Assembly (NCBI GenBank): GCA_025456015.1
Contig: JALOLK010000006.1
Span: 1 to 53,559, forward strand
Reading direction: 5' to 3'
Origin: Candidatus Nanopelagicales bacterium
GTDB taxonomy: Bacteria > Actinomycetota > Actinomycetes > S36-B12 > CAIYMF01
Length of the DNA stretch: 53,559 nucleotides
The translations under genes were made by a program, and so were the position numbers. Of this stretch, positions 42,572-51,147 are shown one piece after another. The notes under the pieces were generated by a model. The model saw only the letters and a program-made list of their open reading frames with translations. It did not search any database and was not told the origin of the DNA. Every line of letters starts with the position of its first letter. Position 1 is the first letter of the stretch.

Positions 42572-43561
42572 ATGTCCCTGCTCGACCGGTCCGGACGGAC
42601 CGACCCCACGCCCACCGACCGCTACCTCGACGCTGTGGCCCACGAGGTGCCCCACGACCGCCGTGACGAGGTGCGCGCCCAGCTGCGCGAGCGCATCGAG
42701 GTGGACCTGACCCGGCGCGTGGCCGCCGGGATTCCCGCGGCCGAGGCCGAGCGCCAGGCCCTGGAGGCCCTGGGTGACCCGCGTCGCGTCGCCGACGAGG
42801 CGGCTGGACCGCGCTGGCTCGTTGGCCCACGGGTGTATCCGGACTACCTGCGGGTGCTGCGCCTCGTGGCCCTCATCGCCCTGCCCATCATCGCCGCCGC
42901 GGTCGCGATCGCCAGCGGCCTGGCCGGCCAGAACCCGGTCGAGGTCGTGTTCTCGGCCCTCGCCGCCGTGGCCAGCGCTGCGGTCCAGATCGCCTTCTGG
43001 GTCACGATCGCCTTCGTCGTGGTGGACCGCAGTGGCGCCCAGCCGCCCTCGAGGAGGCGCGCGTGGACCATCGCGGACCTGCCCGCGCCAGCCCGCGCCA
43101 GCGTCAGCCTCGGCGACACGATCACCGGGATCGTCCTGAGCGTGCTGCTGATCGGCGTCGTGCTGTGGCCGTGGCAGTACGAGGTCACTGCCGGTGCTGG
43201 GAGCGTGCCGGTGCTGGCCTCGGGGCTGCCGGCGGTCACGGCCGTGCTGGTGGCCATCCTGGTCGCCGGGATCGTGCTCGACGTGGTGCTGTACCTCGTC
43301 GGCCGCTGGACGGTCCTCGCAGCGCTGGTCAACACCCTGCTGGATGTCGCGTTCGCCGGCATCGTGATCTGGCTCGTCGCGACCGACCAGCTCTTCGACC
43401 CCGCGTTCCTGGCGGCGCTGGGGGACAGCCCGACGCTCGACCCCGCGCAGGCCGACGCCGTGATCGCCGCGATGGGGACCGCCGTGGCGTGGAGCGTGGG
43501 CCTGGTCTGCATGGCGGACGTCGTGACCGGCTGGGTGAAGGCGGTGCGGGCGCGCCGGTGA
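42572..43561 (+). CDS. Membrane protein with N-terminal HAAS-like (permease prefix) domain
   Basis: A 329-residue protein. Residues 1-75 form a soluble helical domain (TDRYLDAVAHEVPHDRRDEVRAQLRERIEVDL, then EALGDPRRVADEAAG) like the HAAS or 'permease prefix' domains found next to PadR regulators. The rest has about six hydrophobic segments. The function is unknown. The strong GGAGGAGG at about 42556-42563 sets the ATG. No PadR gene is near. Confidence 0.72.
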   Translation: MSLLDRSGRTDPTPTDRYLDAVAHEVPHDRRDEVRAQLRERIEVDLTRRVAAGIPAAEAERQALEALGDPRRVADEAAGPRWLVGPRVYPDYLRVLRLVALIALPIIAAAVAIASGLAGQNPVEVVFSALAAVASAAVQIAFWVTIAFVVVDRSGAQPPSRRRAWTIADLPAPARASVSLGDTITGIVLSVLLIGVVLWPWQYEVTAGAGSVPVLASGLPAVTAVLVAILVAGIVLDVVLYLVGRWTVLAALVNTLLDVAFAGIVIWLVATDQLFDPAFLAALGDSPTLDPAQADAVIAAMGTAVAWSVGLVCMADVVTGWVKAVRARR

Positions 43562-43633
43562 CCTCAGCGCCGCGGGGGCTGGTCGGTGGATGGCGGGGAT
43601 GGACCCGATCCCCTGTCGACCAGCGTGGTGGTG

Positions 43634-44806
43634 TCAGCCTTCGGCCAGGCTGGTGCCGAGGGTACGCAGTCCGTCGAGATCGTGGATGTCGGTTGCTTGG
43701 GCGGCGGCGCGGGCGATCGGGACGTGCGGGAAACCGGCGGCGAAGTGCTGCGTCAGGTGAGTCTCGCGGCGGATGCGGTGCATGCGCTCGACGTGCACGC
43801 GCAGGATGCGTGCCGCGAGTGCGTGTTCGGGGAGGTCCTCCAGGTCCTGGGCCCCGATCTGGCTGCGCTCGACGGTGAGGTTCGGGGCGTCGGTGGTGTG
43901 CACCCGGTTGAGCACCAGTCCGGCCAGGGCCATCCGATCCTGTTCCAGTCGCTGGGTGAAGTAGGCCGCTTCGCGCAACGCGTCGGGTTCTGGGGTGGCC
44001 ACCACGAGGAAGCTGGTCCCGGGTGCTTGGAGATGGGCGTAGGTCTGTTCGGCACGTTCCCGGAATCCGCCGAAGACGGTGTCCAGGGCGGCGATCAGGC
44101 TCTGGACATTGGTGAGGATCTGCGCACCGAAGACCCTGTTCATGATCCCGGACATGGCCCACACCCCGGCGTTGAACACCCGGAGGTAGGTCCGGCCACC
44201 CAGCCGGGCCGGTGCCAGGAAGAGCTTGATCGTCCGGCCGTCGAGGAAGGAACCCAGTCGCTGGGGGGCGTCGAGGAAGTCCAGGGCGGAGCGTGAGGGT
44301 GGGGTGTCCACGATGATCAGGTCCCAGCGCCCATCCGCATCGGCCTGGGCGCGCAGCTGGCCCAGCTTCTCCATGGCCATGTACTCCTGCGTGCCGGTGA
44401 AGGACGAGGACATGGACTGGTAGAACGGGTTCGCGAAGATGGCCCGGGCCTGGTCGGGGGCTGCGTGGGTCTCCACGGTCTCGTCGAAGGTGCGCTTCAT
44501 GTCCAGCATCATCGCCTCGAGCAGGCCGCCGGCCGCCAGGTCCACGTCGGGTACCACGCGTGGGGTGTTGTCCAGGTGCTCGAGGCCCATCGACTGGGCG
44601 AGCCTGCGCGCGGGGTCGATGGTCAGCACGCACACCCGACGACCCTGCTCGGCGGCCCGCAGGGCCAGTGCCGCTGCGGTGGTGGTCTTGCCGACGCCGC
44701 CTGAGCCGCAGCACACGATGATCCGGGTGCCCCGGTCGGCGAGCAGGGCATCCACATCCAGGCGCGGGCTTGCAGCCCCCGGTGCTCCGGTGCGTGTCGA
44801 GGTCAC
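43634..44806 (-). CDS. ArsA-like ATPase, Rv3680-type subunit
   Basis: A 390-residue P-loop ATPase of the ArsA/GET3 class: CCGSGGVGKTTTAAALALRAAEQGRRV (deviant Walker A), LTIDPARRLAQSMGL and VDTPPSRSALDFLD. It closely resembles Mycobacterium tuberculosis Rv3680, the partner of Rv3679. The mycobacterial pair was linked to redox and glycerol metabolism and not to arsenite pumping. The usual neighbour whiB4 is not in this window. Its start overlaps the stop of the partner by GTGA-type coupling at 44803-44806. Confidence 0.85.
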   Translation of the reverse strand: MTSTRTGAPGAASPRLDVDALLADRGTRIIVCCGSGGVGKTTTAAALALRAAEQGRRVCVLTIDPARRLAQSMGLEHLDNTPRVVPDVDLAAGGLLEAMMLDMKRTFDETVETHAAPDQARAIFANPFYQSMSSSFTGTQEYMAMEKLGQLRAQADADGRWDLIIVDTPPSRSALDFLDAPQRLGSFLDGRTIKLFLAPARLGGRTYLRVFNAGVWAMSGIMNRVFGAQILTNVQSLIAALDTVFGGFRERAEQTYAHLQAPGTSFLVVATPEPDALREAAYFTQRLEQDRMALAGLVLNRVHTTDAPNLTVERSQIGAQDLEDLPEHALAARILRVHVERMHRIRRETHLTQHFAAGFPHVPIARAAAQATDIHDLDGLRTLGTSLAEG

Positions 44807-45813
44807 GGCCCACTCACCCCGAAGCCCTGGTCGGTGAGGGCGGCGGCAAGCGCATACAGCCCGCCGAGGTCGATGCCCTCAGCCAGCCAGGGCAGTTCGT
44901 AGGTGGGCCGGCCCAACGATGCCAAGGTGGCACGCTCGGCTGCCTCCAGGGCGACCCGGTCCGCGGCGTCGAGGACCTCGCCGATCAGCGCGTCGAGGAT
45001 CGCGGCTGAGGTGGGCAGACCGGCGGCCGCGAGACCGGCGGCGATCTCGGCCCGAGGCAAGTGCCGGTTCTGGGCCTGGATGAGGTCCGCGGCGGTGAGG
45101 ACCGGTGTCCGCACCATGTTGATCAGCACCGCACCGACCGGTAGGCCGATCCCGCCCAGCTCCGCCACCACGTCGACGGTCTCCTGCGTGGGCATCTCCT
45201 CGAGCAGGGTCACGACGTGCACCGTGGTCTGCGCCGAGCGCAGCACCTGCATGATCGATTCGGCCTGGTTGCGCACGGGCCCGACCCGGGCCAGGCCGGC
45301 GACCTGCTGGTTGACGTTGAGGAACCGCGCGACCCTCCCGGTGGGCGGGGCGTCCACGACGACGGCGTCGTATCGGGCGCCATCGGACCCGGGGGCTCCC
45401 AGGGCCTGGCAGATCTTGCCGGTCAGGAACACGTCGCGCAGTCCTGGGGCGATGCTGGTGACGAAGTCCAGGGCCCCCAGTCGGTCCAGGGCCCACCTCG
45501 CCGGGCCGAGGTGGTAGACGGTCTGCAGGTACTCCAGCAGCGCATCCTCGACGTCCACGGCCAGCGCGTGCACCTCACCACCGCCCTCGGCCACGGCGAC
45601 GCGACGCTCGGCGTAGGGCAGCGGCGGGCAGTCGAAGAGCTGCGCGATGCCCTGACGGCCCTCCACCTCGATGAGCAGGCTGCGTCGGCCCTCCGCAGCG
45701 AGCGCGAGCGCGGCAGCCGCCGCCAGTGTCGTCTTGCCGGTGCCGCCCTTGCCGGTCACCACGTGCAGCCGGGGGCCGGGCCGGCCCCCGGGCCTCGCCG
45801 GGTCTGCGGGCAT
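44803..45813 (-). CDS. ArsA-like ATPase, Rv3679-type subunit
   Basis: A 336-residue ArsA-class ATPase: VTGKGGTGKTTLAAAAALALAAEGRRSLLIEVEGRQGIAQLFDCPPLPY, then FVTSIAPGLRDVFLTGKI and VVDAPPTGRVARFLNVNQQV (in parts), matching Rv3679 along its length. I start it at ATG 45813 because TAGGGT (minus strand, 45821-45826) lies 7 nt upstream, giving a leaderless mRNA. An ATG at 45834 would add seven residues. It lies 45 bp after the UbiA gene, so it may also be read from the polyketide operon. Confidence 0.85.
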   Translation of the reverse strand: MPADPARPGGRPGPRLHVVTGKGGTGKTTLAAAAALALAAEGRRSLLIEVEGRQGIAQLFDCPPLPYAERRVAVAEGGGEVHALAVDVEDALLEYLQTVYHLGPARWALDRLGALDFVTSIAPGLRDVFLTGKICQALGAPGSDGARYDAVVVDAPPTGRVARFLNVNQQVAGLARVGPVRNQAESIMQVLRSAQTTVHVVTLLEEMPTQETVDVVAELGGIGLPVGAVLINMVRTPVLTAADLIQAQNRHLPRAEIAAGLAAAGLPTSAAILDALIGEVLDAADRVALEAAERATLASLGRPTYELPWLAEGIDLGGLYALAAALTDQGFGVSGP

Positions 45814-45858
45814 GTCCTCGACCCTAGGCCTCATCGCGGACCACGGCTCGACACCGGT

Positions 45859-46692
45859 TCAGCCGCCGATGATGATGCGGGCGTTCAGGCTGAGCAGCAG
45901 CGCATCGGTGAGCGCGAGCAGCATCACGACCTTGAACAGGTGCCGGCCACCTGCTGCGGTGGCGGCCAGGACCGAGGCCGCGGCCAAGCCGGCGAGGATG
46001 ACGACCGCGGTGGCCGGGGTCAGGTCCAGGTGCCCCACGAGCAGGGCGGTGGCCGCCAGCAGGGCGACCACTGCCAGGTTGGCCGAGCGCTGCCCACCGA
46101 GACGCCCGACGAGGCCGTGGCTGTCGGTGGCCCGATCGGTGTCGATATCGGGGATGCCGTTGGCCAGGTGGGCGGCCAGCCCGAGCAGGGACAGGGTCGC
46201 GACCGCCCAGCCAGCGGGTGGCCGGGGTGGGGTCAGCCCGTAGGTCAGGAACGGTGCGACCAGGCCGAAGGACACCATGTAGGGCACGAACGACCAGATG
46301 GTGGTCTTCAGCCACAGGTCGTAGCTCCAGGCCGACGCGACGGCGACGAGGTGGGCGGCACCGCCGATGACGCCACCGGCGAGGATCGACAGGGGGATGC
46401 ACGCCGTGGCCGCCATGGCCGCGGCCGCCCAGAGCGTGCGTTCGCTGACCCATCCCCGGACGACGGGCTTGTCCCACCGGTGGGCTCGGCGGTCCCGCTC
46501 TGCGTCGTAGGCGTCGTTGGCCCAGCCGACGGACAACTGCCCGGACAGGACGGCCAGGAGCACCCACAGGCCCCCGATCGGCCCCTGACCCAACGCCACC
46601 GCCAGGGCGGTGATGCAGGCGGTGACCACCAGGGTGGGCCCGGGGTGGCAACCGGCGACCAGGCCGCGCACCGGTGTTGGGCAGGCAACCAT
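45859..46692 (-). CDS. UbiA-family prenyltransferase
   Basis: A 277-residue membrane enzyme with eight or nine segments and two Asp-rich motifs, NDAYDAERDR (about 59-68) and DIDTDRATD (about 180-190), that hold Mg2+ and the prenyl diphosphate. It would prenylate an aromatic acceptor. In the alkylhydroquinone pathway of Actinoplanes (AgqD, from memory) a UbiA enzyme adds a geranyl group to the quinol oxygen. It is the fourth gene of a tight operon led by the type III polyketide synthase; the gap to the oxidoreductase is 6 bp. Confidence 0.87.
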   Translation of the reverse strand: MVACPTPVRGLVAGCHPGPTLVVTACITALAVALGQGPIGGLWVLLAVLSGQLSVGWANDAYDAERDRRAHRWDKPVVRGWVSERTLWAAAAMAATACIPLSILAGGVIGGAAHLVAVASAWSYDLWLKTTIWSFVPYMVSFGLVAPFLTYGLTPPRPPAGWAVATLSLLGLAAHLANGIPDIDTDRATDSHGLVGRLGGQRSANLAVVALLAATALLVGHLDLTPATAVVILAGLAAASVLAATAAGGRHLFKVVMLLALTDALLLSLNARIIIGG

Positions 46693-46698
46693 CTCCGG

Positions 46699-47718
46699 CT
46701 ACCCGGCGATCTGGTCGACGATGCGGGTGAAGGTGCGCGGCAGGGCCGCCGCGGTGGGCACGATCATCGGGCGCAGGCGGGGGTGGGCGCCGACCCAGAG
46801 CAGGGTGTTGGTCAGGTTGCGGTAGGAGCGAGTGATCCGCCTCCACGCAGCCTCGTAGCGCTGTGGCTGGTTGGCCGCGATCGCGGCGACGGCTGCCTGC
46901 GCCTGGGCGAAGCCGACCCGGATCCCCTCCCCGGTCAGGGCGTCCACGTACCCCGCCGCGTCGCCGACCAGCAGCACCCGGCCGGCCACCCGCGCGGTGG
47001 TGGATTGGCGCAACGGCCCGGCGCCCCGCAGCGAGCTGGCCTCGGCGGCCCCGGAGAGGTGGCCGGCGAGGGTCGGGAGGCGGGCGATCGCGGACGGCAG
47101 GTCCAGCGGGCTCGGTCCGAGCAGGGCCACCCCGACCGTGTCCGGGCTCACCGGCGTGACGTACACCTCCTGACCGGGCAGCCAGTGCACCTCGACCATG
47201 TCCGACCAGGGGGCAACCCGGAAGTGCTGGCGCACCCCGAACCGGCGCACCCCGGAGGAGCTGGCCGCCAACCCGAGTGCCCGGCGCACCGCGGAGTGCA
47301 GCCCATCAGCCCCCACCAGGTAGCGGGCGTCCAAGCCGGCGGCGTGCACGCCGCCGGCGGTCTGCTCCACCCTGGTCACCGTGCCAGGCAGGATGCTGAC
47401 CCCGACCTCCAGGGCTCGGCCCAGCATGGCTTCGTGCAGGACGGTGCGGCGCACCCCACGCCCGGGCCCCGCGCTGAACTGGGCTCGGGCCACCCGCGAG
47501 CCGGACAGGTAGCGGATCCCCGTGAGGTCCACTCCGTCGGGGTCGATGCCCAGGGTGGACAGCCTGGCCAGCGCCTGCGGCATGAGGCCCTCCCCGCAGG
47601 CCTTGTCGACGATCCCCGTCCGCGGCTCCACGATGACCACCTCCAGGCCGGCCATGGAGGCGGTGATCGCGGTGACCAAGCCCACCGGCCCGCCCCCGGC
47701 GACGATCAGGTCGATCAC
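46699..47718 (-). CDS. FAD-dependent oxidoreductase (geranylgeranyl reductase/monooxygenase-like)
   Basis: A 339-residue flavoprotein. DLIVAGGGPVGLVTAITASMAGLEVVIVE binds FAD, ACGEGLMPQALARL and GDAAGYVDALTGEGI are the other flavin contacts of the GGR/PHBH class. In this operon it could hydroxylate an alkylresorcinol to an alkylhydroquinone, or reduce a prenyl chain; the sequence does not decide. The GTG start at 47718 overlaps the stop of the methyltransferase gene by four bases. Confidence 0.83.
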   Translation of the reverse strand: MIDLIVAGGGPVGLVTAITASMAGLEVVIVEPRTGIVDKACGEGLMPQALARLSTLGIDPDGVDLTGIRYLSGSRVARAQFSAGPGRGVRRTVLHEAMLGRALEVGVSILPGTVTRVEQTAGGVHAAGLDARYLVGADGLHSAVRRALGLAASSSGVRRFGVRQHFRVAPWSDMVEVHWLPGQEVYVTPVSPDTVGVALLGPSPLDLPSAIARLPTLAGHLSGAAEASSLRGAGPLRQSTTARVAGRVLLVGDAAGYVDALTGEGIRVGFAQAQAAVAAIAANQPQRYEAAWRRITRSYRNLTNTLLWVGAHPRLRPMIVPTAAALPRTFTRIVDQIAG

Positions 47719-48245
47719 GTCGGACCGGCCGGGAGCAGGCGCAGCGCGGCATCCTCCGTACGGATCCGCACCCTCAGCAAGGCAGCGTTGAGCGTCGTGA
47801 AGGTCAGCGCCGTGACCCACGCTGAGCCGACCAGCGGCAGGGCGAACCCCTCGACCACGACCGCCACGTAGTTCGGGTGGGACAGCCAGGCGTAGGGCCC
47901 CCGGGTCACCCGCGGCAGGCCGGGGACGATCACCACACGGGTGTTCCACCGTGGCCCCAGGGAGGAGATGCACCACCACCGCAGCGCCTGGGCGCCCAGC
48001 ACCAGCACCAGCATCGGCACCGCCAGCGCCGGGATCATCGGACGACCTGCGAGGTGGACCTCAGCCAGGGCCCCGACGAGGAGGCCCAGGTGCAGGACGA
48101 CCATCACCGGGTAGTGCCCCCGGCCGAACTCCTGCCCGCCGCGCGCCCAGCTCCACCGCAGGTTGCGTTGGGAGACGATCAACTCGGCGACCCGCTCCAG
48201 GCCCACCAGGACGATCAGCACCGTGAACACCGTGGTGCTGCTCAC
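47715..48245 (-). CDS. Isoprenylcysteine methyltransferase-like (alkylpyrone/resorcinol O-methyltransferase)
   Basis: A 176-residue membrane protein of the ICMT/PEMT group with about four segments. The C-terminal SAM region is VTRGPYAWLSHPNYVAVVVEGFALPL. Beside type III polyketide synthases such proteins methylate alkylpyrones or alkylresorcinols (BpsB next to BpsA in Bacillus). It starts with GTG four bases after the synthase stop and overlaps the FAD gene, so it belongs to this operon. Confidence 0.87.
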   Translation of the reverse strand: MSSTTVFTVLIVLVGLERVAELIVSQRNLRWSWARGGQEFGRGHYPVMVVLHLGLLVGALAEVHLAGRPMIPALAVPMLVLVLGAQALRWWCISSLGPRWNTRVVIVPGLPRVTRGPYAWLSHPNYVAVVVEGFALPLVGSAWVTALTFTTLNAALLRVRIRTEDAALRLLPAGPT

Positions 48246-48249
48246 CGGA

Positions 48250-49326
48250 TCACCAGCTCAGCAGGACGAGTTCGGCGCAGAACCCCGGGCCCAGGGCCAC
48301 CAGCAGGCCCGGTGTCCCCGGCTCGGGAGCCGGAGCGCCGTCGCGTCCATCCATCGTGTCGGCCAGCACATGCAGCACCGACGCCGAGGACAGGTTCCCG
48401 ATCCGGGACAACGACCGCCACGTGAGGGCCAACTCGCCGTCATCCAGACCCAGGGCATCCTGCATCGCCTCGAGGACTCGTGGCCCGCCCGGGTGACAGA
48501 CCCACCGCGCGATGTCGCCGACCGTCAAGCACTGATCGGACAGGAAGCCGACGACATCGTCCTGCAGATACTGGGTCACCACCGCCGGCACGTCGGCTGA
48601 CAGCACGATCCGGAACCCGGTGGCGCCGACGTCCCAGCCCATGGTCCGCTGGGTCTCCGGATACATCCTGGCGCGCGAGGCGACCACCAGCGGCCCGGTG
48701 ATCCCCATCCGCTGCGCCCGGGACGCGCCCACCATCACGACCGCGGCCCCCCCGTCGCCGAACAAGCCGCTGGCCACGACGTTCGCCATCGACACGTCCG
48801 CCTGCTGCAACGTCAGCGAGCACAGCTCGACCGAGAGCAGCACGGCCACCCCGTCGGGATCGCCCAGCAGGTAGTCGCGGACCCGGGCGATCCCGGCCAC
48901 CCCGGCGACGCACCCGAGGCCGAAGATGGGCATGCGCTTGACGTCCGGGCGCAGCCCCAGTCGCGGTACCAGGCGTGCCTCCAGTGACGGTGCCGCGATC
49001 CCCGTCACCGAGGTGGACACGACCAGGTCGACGTCCTCAGGGCGCAGTCCCGCCTTGTCCAGAGCGCCTCGGATGGCCTGTTCGCCCAGATCCAGGCCCA
49101 CCCGGATGAACACGTCGTTCGCGGCGCCGAAGTCGTCGAGATCGGGGTAGTCCGCCAGCTCGAGGGCCAGGTTCCGGCTGCGCACACCCGTGGCGGCATG
49201 GATCTTCTCGACCAGCTCGACATGGGCACCATCGGGGGACGCCATCGCCCCGAACGCCCGGGTGATCTGCTCCTGCGGGTAGGGGAACGGGGCCAACACC
49301 CCGTGCACGCCTGCGATGGCCACCAT
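48250..49326 (-). CDS. Type III polyketide synthase
   Basis: A 358-residue chalcone-synthase-fold enzyme that extends a starter acyl-CoA with malonyl-CoA. The triad is complete: Cys139 (FGLGCVAGVAG), His278 (CHPGGPRVLEAM) and Asn311 (GNLSSASVL). Bacterial enzymes with this kind of operon use long-chain acyl starters and make alkylresorcinols or pyrones. TACGCT (minus strand, 49333-49338) lies 6 nt before the ATG at 49326, supporting a leaderless start; a longer start at 49407 is less likely. It heads the operon PKS-methyltransferase-FAD enzyme-UbiA. Confidence 0.93.
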   Translation of the reverse strand: MVAIAGVHGVLAPFPYPQEQITRAFGAMASPDGAHVELVEKIHAATGVRSRNLALELADYPDLDDFGAANDVFIRVGLDLGEQAIRGALDKAGLRPEDVDLVVSTSVTGIAAPSLEARLVPRLGLRPDVKRMPIFGLGCVAGVAGIARVRDYLLGDPDGVAVLLSVELCSLTLQQADVSMANVVASGLFGDGGAAVVMVGASRAQRMGITGPLVVASRARMYPETQRTMGWDVGATGFRIVLSADVPAVVTQYLQDDVVGFLSDQCLTVGDIARWVCHPGGPRVLEAMQDALGLDDGELALTWRSLSRIGNLSSASVLHVLADTMDGRDGAPAPEPGTPGLLVALGPGFCAELVLLSW

Positions 49327-49531
49327 CCCGGCAGCGTAGGTACGAATCCCTCCATGCGACGCCGAGGCACTGCACGGCTTGAGAGCAGCGCACACGCCTC
49401 GTGGCATCGCGGCCGGTGGGCGGCACGCAACCCGAGGCGCTTGCGCTCCGCCCGGTTGAGACTGGGGGCACGAGCACGAGGTCCCGTCGACGGGTTGCCC
49501 ATGCTGGTCCGGCCGGGAGTCGCCGCGGCGC

Positions 49532-49815
49532 CTACTCCTCGGTCGCGCCTGCTCCGGGCCCGGCGGCGGTAGCCTCGCGGGCCAGTTGGGCGACCCGTGG
49601 CTTGCTCAGCCCGGTAAGCTCCGCAATTCGGTCGTAGGACAGCCCCTGCGCCCGAAGGACTGCGACGGCGTCAAGCCGACTCGTGCGCTGGGCTCGAGCG
49701 CACCGTCAATTGCCGCGAAGAAGTCGGTGACGAACGTGATCCGTTCGACCGGATCGATGAGCGCGGCGGCGGCCCTCATCTCAGCATCGATCGCGGCGCT
49801 CATCGGAGCGGACAT
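49532..49815 (-). pseudogene. Small helix-turn-helix protein with a frameshift
   Basis: From ATG 49815 the frame reads MSAPMSAAIDAEMRAAAALIDPVERITFVTDFFAAIDGALEP and then drifts. One base over, the next stretch reads QRTSRLDAVAVLRAQGLSYDRIAELTGLSKPRVAQLAREAT to a TAG at 49532-49534, a clear helix-turn-helix. The two parts join at about 49695-49705 if one base is added, giving a protein of about 94 residues. The gene is thus broken by a one-base loss, or the sequence has an error. I do not know the family's role. Confidence 0.6.
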
Positions 49816-50381
49816 GGCACCGGCACGGTAGCCGCTGCCTTGCCTGCGATCTGGCACCGTCGCAGTGGACCGGTCTGAGGATCCGAATCTGTGCAGGCTC
49901 GCCGGCCCCCAGCGTCCTGTACCCCTACTCGCACCGGCGCCCGGTTGCGGCAGGGCTACTCGGCCCGCGGGGGGCCGGAGCCCGTGAACCGGGTCAGCGG
50001 GTCCCGTCGAAGCGATCCTGGCCTGCTCGCGGGATCGGTCGGGGCACCGGCGAGCCAATCGGATGTTGCTCTGCAAGGCGGCCAGACGGGCTGCCTGCGT
50101 CCCGAACAGGTAACCCTTTCCGCCCACTGTGGGGCAGGTCGACAAGCGCATGTGAGCCGACGACGAGACCCTGAACGCCCCGCAGCACCTCGCGAGGAGT
50201 CAGGACCGCGCCGTGAGCGACTTCGTTCGAGATGCGGTCGGCTGGCTACCTGCCCGCGAGGCGAGAATCGCCCTGGCGAGCCGCCGCCAGAGGATCGCGG
50301 CAACGCTGAAACGCGCTGTCATGGCCGCTGCGAGGCGTGTAAGCGTTGCGTCACGCATATGTTTAGTGTTGACTAAACAAC
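49816..50381. other. 566-bp stretch without a supported gene
   Basis: No frame here has a recognisable protein. A TACCGT box before the broken helix-turn-helix gene (minus strand, about 49825-49830) and the operator at 50361-50378 are the only likely signals. On the minus strand GACCTGCCCCACA (50128-50140 region) matches the start of the repeat family seen near 52.3 and 53.25 kb. Confidence 0.45.
50361..50378 (+). promoter_or_regulatory. Operator of the ArsR/SRPBCC operon
   Basis: GTTTAGT-GTTG-ACTAAAC is a perfect 7-nt inverted pair ending 3 nt before the regulator's ATG (50382). It is AT-rich in a GC-rich region. TTTAGT/ACTAAA dyads of this kind are usual autoregulatory sites of SdpR-like ArsR proteins. 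Confidence 0.75.
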
Positions 50382-50714
50382 ATGGCGAGCCGGACCTCTG
50401 CAGACGCAGAGGTGTTCCGTGCCATCGCCGACCCGACCCGGCGGGCGTTGCTGGACCAGCTCCGAGCAGGCCCGCGCTGGTTCGGCGAGCTGCACGCTTC
50501 GGTGCCGTTGACCAAGGGGGGGCTGTCCCAGCACCTGCGGATCCTGCGCGAGGCCGGGCTGGTCACCTCGACCGTGCATGGCCGGCGGAGCCGGTTCGAA
50601 CTGGCCCCGGCCCCGCTGCGGGAGGTCGCGGTCTGGGTGGACCGCTACGAGCAGTTCTGGGATGAGGCACTAGGTCGGCTCGATACCCTGATGGGAAGGC
50701 CTTCGGATGAGTGA
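50382..50714 (+). CDS. ArsR/SmtB-type autorepressor (SdpR-like)
   Basis: A 110-residue winged helix: VFRAIADPTRRALLDQLRAGPRWFGEL, then LTKGGLSQHLRILREAGLV and the basic wing HGRRSRFELA. No Cys is present, so it does not sense metal in the usual ArsR way. The ATG lies directly after a perfect operator. Its end overlaps the SRPBCC gene by 8 nt, the standard pairing in which the partner protein controls or accompanies the repressor. Confidence 0.87.
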   Translation: MASRTSADAEVFRAIADPTRRALLDQLRAGPRWFGELHASVPLTKGGLSQHLRILREAGLVTSTVHGRRSRFELAPAPLREVAVWVDRYEQFWDEALGRLDTLMGRPSDE

Positions 50715-51147
50715 GATCACGCGGGAACGCACCTACCCGGCCCCGATCGAGCGGGTGTGGCCGCTGGTGTCCACGGCCGAGGGATTGGCGTCCTGGCTGA
50801 TGCCCAACGACCTGCAGCCGGTTGTCGGCCACCGCTTCAGCTTCACCACTCGGCCGGCGCCAGGGTTCGACGGGGTCGTGCTCGCCGAGGTGGTCGACGT
50901 GGACCCACCCCGACGCATCAGCTTCACCTGGGTCGGCGGCCCCCTGGACACGGTGGTCACCTTCACCCTCACCCCGCTGGCGAATGGCGACACCCGGCTG
51001 CGGATGACCCACACCGGCTTCGCCGGGCTGCGCGCCACAATGGTGCGCCGCCTGCTGGACCAGGGCTGGCGACGGCTGCTGCGAGGGGACCTGGCCCGTG
51101 CGGTGGCGGGCTCCGCCGCCGACGGCGCCCCGCAGGGTGGGCGGTGA
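50707..51147 (+). CDS. SRPBCC (AHSA1-like) domain protein
   Basis: A 146-residue START/Bet v1-fold protein: ERTYPAPIERVWPLVSTAEGLASWLMP at the start, DPPRRISFTWVGG in the middle, and HTGFAGLRATMVRRLLDQGWRRLL at the end. Such proteins hold a hydrophobic ligand. It overlaps the upstream regulator gene and the downstream DUF1801 gene, forming a three-gene operon. Confidence 0.86.
   Translation: MSEITRERTYPAPIERVWPLVSTAEGLASWLMPNDLQPVVGHRFSFTTRPAPGFDGVVLAEVVDVDPPRRISFTWVGGPLDTVVTFTLTPLANGDTRLRMTHTGFAGLRATMVRRLLDQGWRRLLRGDLARAVAGSAADGAPQGGR

Noticed and set aside
43634-45813. ArsA-like ATPases as part of the arsenic island
   Set aside because: They lie 18 kb away and match the Rv3679/Rv3680 pair, not ArsA of arsenite pumps; no ArsB or ArsD is present.
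49345-49362. CTCCATGCGA near the PKS promoter as a third copy of the shared LuxR element
   Set aside because: Only ten bases match, and it points away from the gene it would regulate.
50213-50665. Open frame starting at GTG 50213 that runs into the ArsR gene
   Set aside because: Its second half is an off-frame reading of the real regulator gene and its first half shows no domain.
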